64,000 bases of DNA from AB-137-C09 sp964458185 (GCA_964458185.1 CAYWFG010000006.1:1-64000); one strand, 5' to 3'. Positions 36,569 through 45,686 are shown, numbered from the stretch's first letter. Made by a program: numbers and translations. The notes: generated by a model not told the origin, from the letters alone.

Positions 36569-37507
36569 GTGTCCACTATTATTGACTTAATCGGCAATAC
36601 GCCGCTTGTTCGTTTATCGCGTATTCCTGCGCATTTGCCCGATAATATTAACATTTACGCCAAATTAGAACGATTCAACCCCGGTGGTTCGGTGAAAGAT
36701 AGACCCGCCCTGTGCATGATTCAAGAAGGTATTGATAAAGGTTTATTGACCGACGATAAAACCATCTTGGATTCAACATCAGGCAATACGGGCATTGCCT
36801 TGGCAATGATTGGTGCTGCTATGGGTTTTCGGGTACGTTTGGTGATGCCGGGCAATGTGTCGGATGAACGCAAACGTATCTGCCGTGCGTTTGGCGCAGA
36901 TTTGATTTTCTCTGATCCTTTGGAAGGTTCAGATGGTGCGATTCTCCAAGCGCGTGATATTTATAGTGCTGATCCTGATCGTTATTTTAAACCTGACCAA
37001 TACAATAACCCTGCCAACCCACGCGCCCACGAAGAATCCACAGGGCCTGAGATTTGGCAGCAAACCGCAGGTGAAATCACCCATTTTGTTGCCTCGCTAG
37101 GGACTTCAGGCACGCTGGTCGGCACAGGTCGTTATTTAAAACGGATGAACCCTGATGTGCAGATTATTGCCGCAGAACCCGATTCACCGTTTCATGGCAT
37201 TGAAGGCTTAAAGCATATTGAATCCAGCATTGTTCCAGAAATTTATGACGCTTCTGTGCATGACCAAAAATTAGGCATTGATACGGAGTCTGCCTATACC
37301 ATGACCAAGCGTTTGGCCGTAGAAGAAGGAATTTTGTGTGGTCAGTCTTGTGGTTGTGTGTTGCTTGCTGCTATAACCATTGGCGAACAATTGGCAAAAA
37401 ACAAGCAAGCAGGTCACATCGTGGCGATTTTCCCTGATGGTGGCGAGAAGTATTTAAGCACGGCTGTGTTTGCAGGGGAGCGTGTCAGTCAAGGCGAAGG
37501 AATATAG
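36569..37507 (+). CDS. cysM: Cysteine synthase B
   Basis: A PLP-dependent beta-replacement enzyme that joins O-acetylserine with sulfide or thiosulfate. Lys43 in NPGGSVKDRP is the PLP lysine, and TSGNTGIALA binds substrate. The CysM-type segment DPLEGSDGAI and the SLGTSGTLVGTGRYLK phosphate loop are present. The start is GTG at 36569 with AAGGAA upstream, 9 bases after the SNF2 stop. At 312 residues it has normal length. Its 3' end meets the convergent smpB with 2 bases between. Confidence 0.93.
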   Translation: MSTIIDLIGNTPLVRLSRIPAHLPDNINIYAKLERFNPGGSVKDRPALCMIQEGIDKGLLTDDKTILDSTSGNTGIALAMIGAAMGFRVRLVMPGNVSDERKRICRAFGADLIFSDPLEGSDGAILQARDIYSADPDRYFKPDQYNNPANPRAHEESTGPEIWQQTAGEITHFVASLGTSGTLVGTGRYLKRMNPDVQIIAAEPDSPFHGIEGLKHIESSIVPEIYDASVHDQKLGIDTESAYTMTKRLAVEEGILCGQSCGCVLLAAITIGEQLAKNKQAGHIVAIFPDGGEKYLSTAVFAGERVSQGEGI

Positions 37508-37509
37508 CT

Positions 37510-37953
37510 TCAACGCATCTTGTATTGACGTTGCAAATCGCGTGATACATCGCGTTCTCGAATAGCATGGCGTTTATCATAATCTTTTTTACCGCGTGCC
37601 AAAGCAATGGATAGTTTGGCATACCCCCGTTCATTAAAATAAAATTTTAAGGGTACGAGGGTCAAGCCTTTTTCTTTAAGTTTGCCCAAAAGACGGTTGA
37701 TTTCGCGTTTGCGCATCAATAGCTCACGGGAGCGAGCAGGTTCTAAGGGGTTGTTTCGTGCAGCGGGTTTGTAAGGGCTGATATGACAGTTGATTAACCA
37801 AACCCGTTCGTCACGAATCAAGCAATGCGCCTCTGCTAAATTCGCTTGACCATTGCGTAATGATTTCACTTCAGGTCCAGCAAGCATGATCCCCACTTCA
37901 AAGTTTTCAATAAAATGATACTCATACCGTGCGCGTCGATTAATAATAGCCAT
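37510..37953 (-). CDS. smpB: SsrA-binding protein SmpB
   Basis: The trans-translation factor that carries tmRNA to stalled ribosomes. It starts MAIINRRARYEYHFIENFEVGI, has the OB-fold segment GPEVKSLRNGQANLAEAH and YKPAARNNPLEPARSRELLM, then LVPLKFYFNERGYAKLSIALARGKKDYDKR with the C-terminal basic tail that enters the ribosome. It is full length at 147 residues. No ssrA gene was seen in the window. Confidence 0.96.
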   Translation of the reverse strand: MAIINRRARYEYHFIENFEVGIMLAGPEVKSLRNGQANLAEAHCLIRDERVWLINCHISPYKPAARNNPLEPARSRELLMRKREINRLLGKLKEKGLTLVPLKFYFNERGYAKLSIALARGKKDYDKRHAIRERDVSRDLQRQYKMR

Positions 37954-38042
37954 ACGCCCATGCTATAAACAGGGTGAGAAATGGCAAATAGGATGTTTTT
38001 ATTGATGGCATGGCATTTGCTAGTTTGCGCTAAGGAGTCTCC

Positions 38043-40736
38043 ATGACCATGACCATGACCAAGACGGTAAACAGTGTTTGTTCCTATTGTGGTACAGGCT
38101 GTGGTATTTCTTTAACAACTGATGGTCAACGGATTATCCAGTTGCAAGGAAATCCATTACACCCAACCAATCAAGGCATGTTATGCTCCAAAGGTCGCGC
38201 ACTGCATCACACCGTTGATACAGAAGATCGTTTGTTGCAACCACAATTACGCACCACTCGCACGGCTCCTTTTGCCCCTGTTGATTGGGGTACTGCCTTG
38301 GATTATGGCGCGACAAAGTTTGCCAACATTATCAAAGAACACGGCGCAGATGCGGTCGCATTTTATGTCTCAGGGCAGTTGTTAACCGAAGACTATTATG
38401 TGTTCAACAAGTTAATGAAGGGTTTTATTGGTTCTAATAACATTGATACCAATTCACGTTTGTGCATGTCTTCGGCTGTGGCAGGGTATAAACGGGCTTT
38501 TGGTGCTGATGGACCGCCCATTTGTTATGATGATATTGAACTTGCTGAATCCTATTTTATTATCGGCGCAAACCCTGCTTATGCCCACCCGATTCTTTTT
38601 CGGCGTATGGAAGCGGCAAAAGAAGCCAACCCCAACCTTAAAATTATTGTCGCTGACCCACGCCGCACCGATACTTGCTCGATTGCTGATATTCATTTGC
38701 CATTAAAACCCGGTACAGATGTGCCGTTGCTGCAAGCGATGCTCAATGTGATGGTGTGGGAAGATATGATTGATCACGATTATATTGCTGCCCATACGCA
38801 AGGCTTTGATCGCATTCTTGCCCGTATTAAGACCATGACCCCACGCAAAGCAGCGAATATTTGTGGCGTGAATGCGATGGCTATTATTCAGGCTGCGATG
38901 TGGTTTGCCGAATATAAAACATTGTCTTTTTGGACGATGGGCATGAATCAATCGACATCAGGCACTGATAAAAACAATGCACTGTTAAATCTTCATTTGG
39001 CAACAGGGCAAATAGGAAAAGCTGGGTGCGGGCCTTTTTCGTTGACGGGGCAAGCCAATGCCATGGGGGGGCGTGAAGTCGGTGGCATGGCGACCATGTT
39101 GGCAGCGCATCGTGATTACAATAACGCTGCACACCGCAAAGAAGTTGCTGATTATTGGGGAGTAAAAAACGTAGCCCAAAGCGCAGGACTCACTGCTACA
39201 GAACTTTTTACCGCGCTGGAGACAGGGCGTGTTAAAGCGGTATGGATCGTCTGCACCAACCCGATGGTGTCGATGCCTGATGGATCAAGCATTGAAGCAG
39301 CACTACAAAAAGCAGAATGGGTAATGGTCTCTGATGCTTACCATCCGACCGATACCACACGCCTTGCCCATCTTTTGCTTCCTGCTGCGGGTTGGGCAGA
39401 AAAAGAAGGCACGATGACCAACTCTGAACGCTTGATCACACACATTGAACAAGCCATCCCCGCCGCAGGTGCATCGCGCCCCGATTGGAAAATCGCGGCT
39501 GATTTTGCTCGTGTTCTTGGTGATAAATTAGGGAAATCATGGCAGCAAGCCTTTGATTACTCATGCAGTGAAGAGGTGTTTAACGAACACAGAGGCTTAA
39601 CCCAAGGCACTACTATTGATATGACAGGGTTATCGTATGCCTTGTTGGATGAACAAGGTCCGCAGCAATGGCCATACCCTGAAGGTGGCGTGGCTGATGG
39701 CGCAAACAAACGCCTGTACCAAGATGGATGTTTTAACACCGCTAACCATCAAGCTAACTTTATTGATGTATGCTACCGTCCTGTCGCCGAAGCAACCGAT
39801 GCAGCATACCCATTATCATTGACCACGGGGCGCATCCGTGATCAATGGCATAGCATGACCAAAACAGGGCATGTGCCTGAATTGATGCAGCATATGCCCA
39901 TTCCTGCCTTGCAAATACACCCTGATGATGCAAAGCAACGCGGTATTGATGATGATTGTTTGGTTAATGTTGTTTCACGCCGAGGCATTATCCGTGTAGC
40001 CGTTTATATCAGTGCTGATGTGTCATCTGGGGTGGTTTTTTTACCCATGCATTGGGGGAAAATGACTGCTAGGTCAGGGCATAGCAACACGATTATTCCA
40101 TCGTTTGTTGACCCTATTTCTAAAGAGCCTGAATTCAAGCATGCAGCGGTACAAGTGGCGCGTTTTGAAGCTGCATGGCGTGGTAGGATGCTGATCGCAG
40201 GCAAAGCCATCAAAAGTGGGCAAACCATGATCGAAGGTTATACCTATGGCGTGGTGACTTGCAGTGGTATTGATCACCCTGTCACCAGTATTGAACTCGC
40301 CTGCACCCAACCGTTGCAAGATGCGCAGTACCAGCGGCTCGATCACATTTTGGAGCAAGGCAAGTGTTTTGAAACATTGACCTATTCTGATCGCAAACAT
40401 GGCATCAACCGCAAGGCATGGCTAGAAAACAACCGTTTGGTGGCAGTGCGTTGGGTGGGCGGTAACATTCATGATGCACAATGGCTGCAAAAACTCATGC
40501 TGGAAGACCGTGACATCACCAGCTTGCGCCCTTATTTATTGTCGCCAACCAGCCCGATTGATAAACAAGATACCAAAGGAAAAATTATTTGTGCCTGTCA
40601 TAATGTGGGAGCGTTAGAGTTAAACGCTGCCATCAAGGAAGGGGCAAACACTCTGGCACAACTTAAAACATGTACCCAAGCAGGTACAGGTTGTGGTTCA
40701 TGCATGCCTGAGATGAAAAGATTGTTGGCTAATTAA
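38043..40736 (+). CDS. nasA: Assimilatory nitrate reductase catalytic subunit
   Basis: A molybdopterin oxidoreductase of the NasA type. The N-terminal 4Fe-4S cluster uses Cys13, Cys16, Cys20 and Cys48. The Mo-bisMGD domains include NIDTNSRLCMSSA, TNPMVSMPDG and the C-terminal MoCo-binding domain with TGRIRDQWHSMTKTGHVPEL. A BFD-like 2Fe-2S domain (ICACHNV...CTQAGTGCGSC) ends the protein. At 897 residues it has the size of long NasA proteins. AAGGAG precedes ATG 38043; the next two in-frame ATGs are alternatives. No nitrate transporter, nirBD or nasB gene is adjacent, so its partners must be elsewhere. Confidence 0.9.
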   Translation: MTMTMTKTVNSVCSYCGTGCGISLTTDGQRIIQLQGNPLHPTNQGMLCSKGRALHHTVDTEDRLLQPQLRTTRTAPFAPVDWGTALDYGATKFANIIKEHGADAVAFYVSGQLLTEDYYVFNKLMKGFIGSNNIDTNSRLCMSSAVAGYKRAFGADGPPICYDDIELAESYFIIGANPAYAHPILFRRMEAAKEANPNLKIIVADPRRTDTCSIADIHLPLKPGTDVPLLQAMLNVMVWEDMIDHDYIAAHTQGFDRILARIKTMTPRKAANICGVNAMAIIQAAMWFAEYKTLSFWTMGMNQSTSGTDKNNALLNLHLATGQIGKAGCGPFSLTGQANAMGGREVGGMATMLAAHRDYNNAAHRKEVADYWGVKNVAQSAGLTATELFTALETGRVKAVWIVCTNPMVSMPDGSSIEAALQKAEWVMVSDAYHPTDTTRLAHLLLPAAGWAEKEGTMTNSERLITHIEQAIPAAGASRPDWKIAADFARVLGDKLGKSWQQAFDYSCSEEVFNEHRGLTQGTTIDMTGLSYALLDEQGPQQWPYPEGGVADGANKRLYQDGCFNTANHQANFIDVCYRPVAEATDAAYPLSLTTGRIRDQWHSMTKTGHVPELMQHMPIPALQIHPDDAKQRGIDDDCLVNVVSRRGIIRVAVYISADVSSGVVFLPMHWGKMTARSGHSNTIIPSFVDPISKEPEFKHAAVQVARFEAAWRGRMLIAGKAIKSGQTMIEGYTYGVVTCSGIDHPVTSIELACTQPLQDAQYQRLDHILEQGKCFETLTYSDRKHGINRKAWLENNRLVAVRWVGGNIHDAQWLQKLMLEDRDITSLRPYLLSPTSPIDKQDTKGKIICACHNVGALELNAAIKEGANTLAQLKTCTQAGTGCGSCMPEMKRLLAN

Positions 40737-40750
40737 ACCTGTATTCCTAA

Positions 40751-40904
40751 CTGATGTTACGCACTAAGCACCTTCAACTTCTGTAATTCTTTGAAAGAGA
40801 TTTGCTAAATTTAGGTGATTAAATAATCTATATAAAGATCAAATAGATTCATATTTTTCATGTGCTGAATTATATTAGATAGAGATGAAAATGCGTAATA
40901 TCAG
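40751..40904. mobile_element. Second MITE-like inverted-repeat element
   Basis: The ends are CTGATGTTACGCA (40751-40763) and TGCGTAATATCAG (40892-40904), complementary at 12 of 13 positions and nearly identical to the ends of the element at 81-243. The 154-bp interior is AT-rich, non-coding and different from the first copy. No target duplication is obvious. It fills the space between the convergent nasA and yceI genes. Confidence 0.6.
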
Positions 40905-40927
40905 TAAATAACAATACGATGAACTAC

Positions 40928-41512
40928 TTATTGACGAATTCCTTCAATGGATAAAAACAATTCAACATTTTCAGATGCAGCCCCTAGCTTGGGTGCAAAT
41001 GGCATACCGTAATCAGAAAGGTGCAAGGTGGCATGCCCTTCAAAGCCGCGACGGTAACCACCCCAAGGGTCTTTTCCTGTGCCAATTTGATGGGTTGTTA
41101 ATGCGATATCTTTGCTTATGCCCCGCAAGGTTAATGTACCATGAATGATGGCATCACCATTGCCTTTGTCTTCGTAGGAAGTGCTGACAAAGGTGATTTC
41201 GGGGTATTTTTTCACATCAAAAAAGTCTGTGCCTCTTAAGTGTTTGTTGCGTTCAGCATGGTTGGTATCAATGCTTGCTGCTTCGATGGTAACGCTAACT
41301 TTATTGTTTTTGGGTTGCTGTTCATCGTAACTGAAATGACCATCAAAGGTGCGAAATTCACCCAGTAACCAACTGTAACCTAAATGCTTTACCTTGAATT
41401 GAATAAAGGCATGCTGCCCTTTAATATCAATGGCATAATCTTCTGCCACAGCAGGTGTTACATACGCGAGCAGCAGTAACAGTGCAGCCGCCCATTGTTT
41501 TATGTTTTTCAT
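40928..41512 (-). CDS. YceI-family periplasmic lipocalin-like protein
   Basis: A signal peptide (residues 1-23, ending AVAE) is followed by the YceI beta-barrel domain with DIKGQHAFIQFKVKHLGYSWLLGEF, VTIEAASIDTNHAERNKHLRGTDFFDVKKYPEITF and TLTLRGISKDI. Family members bind isoprenoid lipids such as polyprenyl or ubiquinone-8. It is the last gene of a tetR-cytochrome b561-yceI operon and overlaps the b561 gene by 4 bases, the frequent cybB-yceI pairing. Confidence 0.92.
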   Translation of the reverse strand: MKNIKQWAAALLLLLAYVTPAVAEDYAIDIKGQHAFIQFKVKHLGYSWLLGEFRTFDGHFSYDEQQPKNNKVSVTIEAASIDTNHAERNKHLRGTDFFDVKKYPEITFVSTSYEDKGNGDAIIHGTLTLRGISKDIALTTHQIGTGKDPWGGYRRGFEGHATLHLSDYGMPFAPKLGAASENVELFLSIEGIRQ

Positions 41513-42084
41513 GTAGTCTCCTCTACGTTGGATGGTTTTGGGCGTAACCCCAGCATACGCCGTAGCGTAAGATCGTGATCAATAACATGATGCTTCAATG
41601 CGGCAGCGGCATGAACGCCAGCTAAAGCCATCGTTGCCCAAGCCAGATACCAATGAGTTAATCCAATCAGGTCAGCAGTGTTTTTATTCAATGTGATGAT
41701 GGCGGGCATTGTAAACCAGCCAAACACATCAACACCAACACCTTCAGCCGTTGGAATAAGGTAGCCTGTGATCATGAGTGAAAACAGCAAGATATAATGC
41801 ATGCGATGCACTATCAAGGCAATGGTTTGTTCCCACACTGCACCAATCAGCGTAGGTCGAATGCTATAAATACGCCAACTAAAGCGAAACAATAACAGCA
41901 AGAAGAGCAATACACCCACCGATTTATGAACCCAAGGTGCATCATGGTACCAAGCATCGTAATAGCCCAAGGTACGCATCCATACACCAAGGGCAAACAT
42001 GGCAACAATCAACAAAGCCATCAGCCAATGCATAGTGATACTGATCCAGCCATACGATGAAGGTGTGTTGCGCAATACTATCAT
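41509..42084 (-). CDS. Cytochrome b561
   Basis: A four-helix inner-membrane dihaem cytochrome. Likely haem ligands are the His residues in ITMHWLMAL, PWVHKSVGV, HRMHYILLF and AGVHAAAALKHH, one or two per helix as in the CybB family. It probably passes electrons between quinol and a periplasmic partner. It is full length at 191 residues and overlaps both neighbours (tetR upstream, yceI downstream) by 4 bases. Confidence 0.92.
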   Translation of the reverse strand: MIVLRNTPSSYGWISITMHWLMALLIVAMFALGVWMRTLGYYDAWYHDAPWVHKSVGVLLFLLLLFRFSWRIYSIRPTLIGAVWEQTIALIVHRMHYILLFSLMITGYLIPTAEGVGVDVFGWFTMPAIITLNKNTADLIGLTHWYLAWATMALAGVHAAAALKHHVIDHDLTLRRMLGLRPKPSNVEETT

Positions 42085-42659
42085 CGGGGATGTAATCCCA
42101 TGGTGAGTAAATCAAGTAAGCGATTTAAATCGCTTTGCAATAGTTTTAGCGGATGACTTTGTAGTGTGATGGGGTTGTTGTAACGCAAGGTGGCTTGGTG
42201 AATATCATACGCTGTTTGCTTGGCATCAAGGCATGAAATAAGATGCTCATCAATCCCTTGTTTAATCATATGAGCCATGGCATCAATCACCTTTTTTTCA
42301 TAGCTTACTAGCACATCATGATGACTGGCATCAATCACAGCTATTAAATCAAACAAGTGACGCGAGCTAGAAAATTGTTGATGCCCTTGCTGCAATCGTG
42401 CTTGCAAAAAAGCACGTAAGGCATCAAGGGCATTGCAGTGATGGTTTGCAGCGGCATCAGTGCCAGCATCAAGTTTTTTTTGTAGCTGGAGGGTGAGGCA
42501 AGCAACCATAATGGCATGCTTATTATCAAAGTGACGGTAAAGGTTGCCAACACTCATGCCGCAATCATGAGCAATGGCTGCCATCGTTGTTTTCGATGGT
42601 CCATCGTGAGCAAAACGTTGGTGCGCTGCTTGTAGAATAACATCAGTGGTATCCGTCAT
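42081..42659 (-). CDS. TetR/AcrR-family transcriptional regulator
   Basis: An N-terminal HTH (residues about 5-50: ILQAAHQRFAHDGPSKTTMAAIAHDCGMSVGNLYRHFDNKHAI) is followed by a helical ligand-binding domain. It is the first gene of the b561-yceI operon. A perfect 16-bp palindrome (42688-42703) lies 28 bases upstream of its start and is the likely autoregulatory operator. It may also regulate the divergent arsM-like gene. The effector is unknown. Confidence 0.9.
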   Translation of the reverse strand: MTDTTDVILQAAHQRFAHDGPSKTTMAAIAHDCGMSVGNLYRHFDNKHAIMVACLTLQLQKKLDAGTDAAANHHCNALDALRAFLQARLQQGHQQFSSSRHLFDLIAVIDASHHDVLVSYEKKVIDAMAHMIKQGIDEHLISCLDAKQTAYDIHQATLRYNNPITLQSHPLKLLQSDLNRLLDLLTMGLHPR

Positions 42660-42687
42660 GGATGCAGTCTAGGCATGGATGATAATG

Positions 42688-42703
42688 AATACAAGCTTGT
42701 ATT
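42688..42703. promoter_or_regulatory. Probable TetR operator (16-bp perfect palindrome)
   Basis: AATACAAGCTTGTATT is perfectly self-complementary. The flanks extend it imperfectly: AATGAATACAAG on the left and CTTGTATTATTCATT on the right, offset by three bases. It lies in the 184-base divergent region between tetR and the arsM-like gene, the expected place for a shared operator. Confidence 0.55.
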
Positions 42704-42843
42704 ATTCATTATTCTCTAGACTGGTTAACGGTAGACAATGATTAGGATTGTATCAGATTTGCCATCTTTGCATGTTTGATGTAATGTAAATCATCCCATC
42801 AACGACACAGTTGGCGTTAAAAAATTATACAATGAGGACTGCA

Positions 42844-43890
42844 ATGCACGGTATTGTTCAACAGTATTATGGTAAAGAATTGGCAAGCACTGCCGATTTA
42901 AAAACAACAGCTTGCTGCGATAGCAGTGCTATGCCTGACTGGCTTAAACCTTTGCTGGCAAACATTCATGATGATGTCTTAACCCGTTATTATGGCTGCG
43001 GGCTTGTTTGCCCTACCGAATTAAAGGGCTGTCGTATCTTGGATCTTGGCTGTGGTACGGGGCGCGATGTTTATGCCTTGGCACAATTGGTGGGTGAAAC
43101 AGGCTTTGTTGTCGGTGTTGACATGACCGAGGAACAATTGGCCGTAGCGCAAGAACATCACGCCTACCATGCTGAAAAATTTGGCTTTGATAATGTATCA
43201 TTTTTACAAGGTTATATTGAACAATTAGACGCACTGGATTTGGCTGATGCGAGTTTTGATATTATCATTTCTAATTGTGTGATTAATTTATCCCCCGATA
43301 AAGATGCGGTGCTGCGTGGTGTGCATCGTTTGTTAAAAACAGGTGGTGAGTTCTATTTTTCTGATGTGTATGCCGACCGTCGTGTGCCAACGGCAGTGCG
43401 GCAAGACCCTGTTTTGTATGGCGAATGCTTGGGTGGAGCTTTGTATTGGAATGATTTTATTGCCCTTGCCCATGGCACAGGCTTTAACGATCCTCGCTTG
43501 GTAGAAAATCGTCCCCTTGCGATTACCGATAAAACATTGGCAGCCAAGATTGGCAATATACAGTTTTTTTCAGCAACCTACCGTTTGTTTAAACTGACTG
43601 ACATGGAGCATGCCTGCGAAGATTATGGTCAAGCCGTGGTTTACCGTGGCACGAGCGAGCATGATGGTGCTATCTTTACCTTAGACCAGCATCACAGTAT
43701 CGAAGCAGGTCGTGTGTTTCCCGTGTGTGGCAATACATGGCGAATGCTGCACGATACACGCTTTGCACTGCATTTTGATTTTATCGGCGATTTTTCTCAT
43801 CATTATGGCATATTTGAAGGCTGTGGAAGCAGTATGCCTTTTGATATAGAAGCAATAATTACCCCTGATAATCAGGGGGGGTGTTGTTAA
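42844..43890 (+). CDS. arsM: ArsM-like arsenite S-adenosylmethyltransferase
   Basis: SAM-dependent methyltransferase: motif I LDLGCGTGRDV (67-77), GVDMTEEQLAVAQ, and the two arsenic-binding cysteine contexts of ArsM, SNCVINLSPDK (Cys145) and GECLGGALY (Cys195). There is also an N-terminal ACC pair (Cys24-Cys25) and a terminal Gly-Gly-Cys-Cys. The expected reaction is stepwise methylation of As(III) in the cytoplasm. ATG 42844 is chosen because GAGG stands 6 bases upstream; TTG 42811 and ATG 42832 are alternatives. No arsR or arsenic efflux gene is adjacent. The end is 12 bases from the convergent ubiD. Confidence 0.83.
   Translation: MHGIVQQYYGKELASTADLKTTACCDSSAMPDWLKPLLANIHDDVLTRYYGCGLVCPTELKGCRILDLGCGTGRDVYALAQLVGETGFVVGVDMTEEQLAVAQEHHAYHAEKFGFDNVSFLQGYIEQLDALDLADASFDIIISNCVINLSPDKDAVLRGVHRLLKTGGEFYFSDVYADRRVPTAVRQDPVLYGECLGGALYWNDFIALAHGTGFNDPRLVENRPLAITDKTLAAKIGNIQFFSATYRLFKLTDMEHACEDYGQAVVYRGTSEHDGAIFTLDQHHSIEAGRVFPVCGNTWRMLHDTRFALHFDFIGDFSHHYGIFEGCGSSMPFDIEAIITPDNQGGCC
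43862..43878. other. Hairpin at the 3' end of the arsM-like gene
   Basis: CCCCTGAT-A-ATCAGGGG is a perfect inverted repeat inside the last codons of the arsM-like gene, just before the convergent ubiD stop. No T-run follows on either strand, so it is a weak candidate for a bidirectional terminator. Confidence 0.3.
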
Positions 43891-43902
43891 AGCGTGTAGG
43901 TT

Positions 43903-45381
43903 TTAATCTAGCCCCAGATCATCCCATTTTTCATCCACCCGTTGTTTGATGTCGTCAGACATACTGATCGGAACGCCCCACTCGCGGGTGGTTTCGCCTT
44001 GCCATTTATTGGTTGCATCAATGCCAACCTTAGAGCCTAGCCCCGCGACGGGAGAGGCAAAGTCTAAATAATCAATGGGTGTATGTTCTGCCATGGTGAA
44101 GTCACGCACGGGGTCGCAACGGGTGGACATTGCCCAGATAACTTCTTTCCAGTCGCGGCAATCAATATCACGATCCACCACGATAATAAACTTGGTGTAC
44201 ATGAATTGGCGCAAAAACGACCAAATACCAAACATTACTCGCTTGGCATGCCCTGCATAACCTTTATCAATAGAAACAATCGCCACGCGGTAAGAGCAAC
44301 CTTCCATCGGTAAATAAAAATCAACAATCTCTGGGAATTGTTTTTTTAGAATCGGGACAAACAACTCATTAAATGCTAAGCCTAAAATAGCAGGTTCATC
44401 AGGGGGTTTGCCTGTATGGGTAGAATGATAAACCGCATCTTTGCGCATCGCCATCGTTTCTACCACAAAGACGGGAAAGCGTTCTACTTCGTTGTAATAA
44501 CCCGTATGATCACCAAAAGGGCCTTCTGCGGCATATTCATCAAAAGAAATATACCCTTCTAATACAATTTCAGCACTGGCAGGCACTTGCAAGGGAATCG
44601 AAAGACAGTCCACCAACACCGTTTTTTCACCACGCAACAGTCCTGCAAATTGGTATTCGGATAAAGCATCAGGAATCGGTGTAACAGCCGCCAAAATAGT
44701 CGCAGGGTCAGCACCAATCACTACAGCACAGGGGAACCGCTCTGCACCTTGTTGTGCTGCTTGTTGATGGTCTTGTGCGCCACCACGGTGTTTAAGCCAA
44801 CGCATGATCAAACGATTTTTGCTTAGTTTTTGTTGGCGATAAATGCCAATGTTTTGGCGTTCTTGATGAGGGCCACGGGTGACAACCAAGCCCCATGTTA
44901 ACAGCGGTGCGACATCATCAGGCCAGCATGTTTGAATCGGCAAACGGTCTAAATCAACAGCATCGCCTCGCCATACTTGCGCTTGCCAAGGTGCTTTTTT
45001 TTGCACCTTGGGGTTCATGTTTAATACTTGTTTTAAAATAGGGAGCTTTTGCCATGCATCACGGATGCCCTTAGGTGGCTCAGGTTCTTTTAAATAGGCC
45101 AGCAACTCACCCACATCCCGAAGTTCATCGGCTGATGCGCGTCCCATGCCCAAGGCGATACGTTCTGCTGTACCAAATAAGTTACACAATACTGGAATAG
45201 TCGATAACACACCGTGTTCGTTGCGCACCTGTTCAAACAACAATGCAGGTCCTCCCGCACGAAGCACACGATCAGAAATCTCGGTCAACTCCAGTTTGCT
45301 ACTTACTTCACAGGTGATTCGCTTTAGCAAGCCGCGTTCTTCTAGATCGGCCATAAAAGCGCGCATATCTTGATACACCAT
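43903..45381 (-). CDS. ubiD: 4-hydroxy-3-polyprenylbenzoate decarboxylase
   Basis: A prenyl-FMN-dependent decarboxylase of ubiquinone synthesis. It begins MVYQDMRAFMADLEERGLLKRI and has GGPALLFEQV, the IGIYRQQ and LIMRWLKHRGGAQDH cofactor region, EIVLEGYI and EGPFGDHTGYY, and the C-terminal ATNKWQGE. It is full length (492 residues). It is the last gene of an ihfA-merR-STAS-ubiD series and overlaps the STAS gene by one base. The other ubi genes in the window are about 15 kb away. Confidence 0.95.
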   Translation of the reverse strand: MVYQDMRAFMADLEERGLLKRITCEVSSKLELTEISDRVLRAGGPALLFEQVRNEHGVLSTIPVLCNLFGTAERIALGMGRASADELRDVGELLAYLKEPEPPKGIRDAWQKLPILKQVLNMNPKVQKKAPWQAQVWRGDAVDLDRLPIQTCWPDDVAPLLTWGLVVTRGPHQERQNIGIYRQQKLSKNRLIMRWLKHRGGAQDHQQAAQQGAERFPCAVVIGADPATILAAVTPIPDALSEYQFAGLLRGEKTVLVDCLSIPLQVPASAEIVLEGYISFDEYAAEGPFGDHTGYYNEVERFPVFVVETMAMRKDAVYHSTHTGKPPDEPAILGLAFNELFVPILKKQFPEIVDFYLPMEGCSYRVAIVSIDKGYAGHAKRVMFGIWSFLRQFMYTKFIIVVDRDIDCRDWKEVIWAMSTRCDPVRDFTMAEHTPIDYLDFASPVAGLGSKVGIDATNKWQGETTREWGVPISMSDDIKQRVDEKWDDLGLD

Positions 45382-45671
45382 TAATCAATCACCGTATCAA
45401 ATAAATCACTCACCCCAGCTAATTGCCATGCATTTCGTACACAGTCTGGTACAGCATCAAAGTGAACAGTAAGACCGCGAGTTTCAGCCAAACGCAATGC
45501 TTCAATCAAGGTGGCAACACCAGCATTGTCTAAGGCAGTCACGGCGGAAAGATCTATACGAAATACGGCATCAGGGTGTTGTAAGGCTTTTAATAATGCA
45601 GGGGAAGTGTGTAGGTCAACCGTACCTTTGATGAACAAAGATGATGGTGTGTGGGTTATAGCAAGGGTCAT
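45381..45671 (-). CDS. STAS-domain protein
   Basis: A 96-residue stand-alone STAS fold. The conserved loop reads ALDNAGVATLIEALRLAE; the usual phosphorylated Ser of anti-sigma-factor antagonists (D-S-x-G) is Asn here, as in non-phosphorylated members related to MlaB or used in scaffolding. Its partner is not evident: no Mla transporter or sigma-factor regulator is adjacent. It lies between the merR-type gene (15-base gap) and ubiD (1-base overlap). Confidence 0.8.
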   Translation of the reverse strand: MTLAITHTPSSLFIKGTVDLHTSPALLKALQHPDAVFRIDLSAVTALDNAGVATLIEALRLAETRGLTVHFDAVPDCVRNAWQLAGVSDLFDTVID

Positions 45672-45686
45672 GGTTATTACCGTTTT

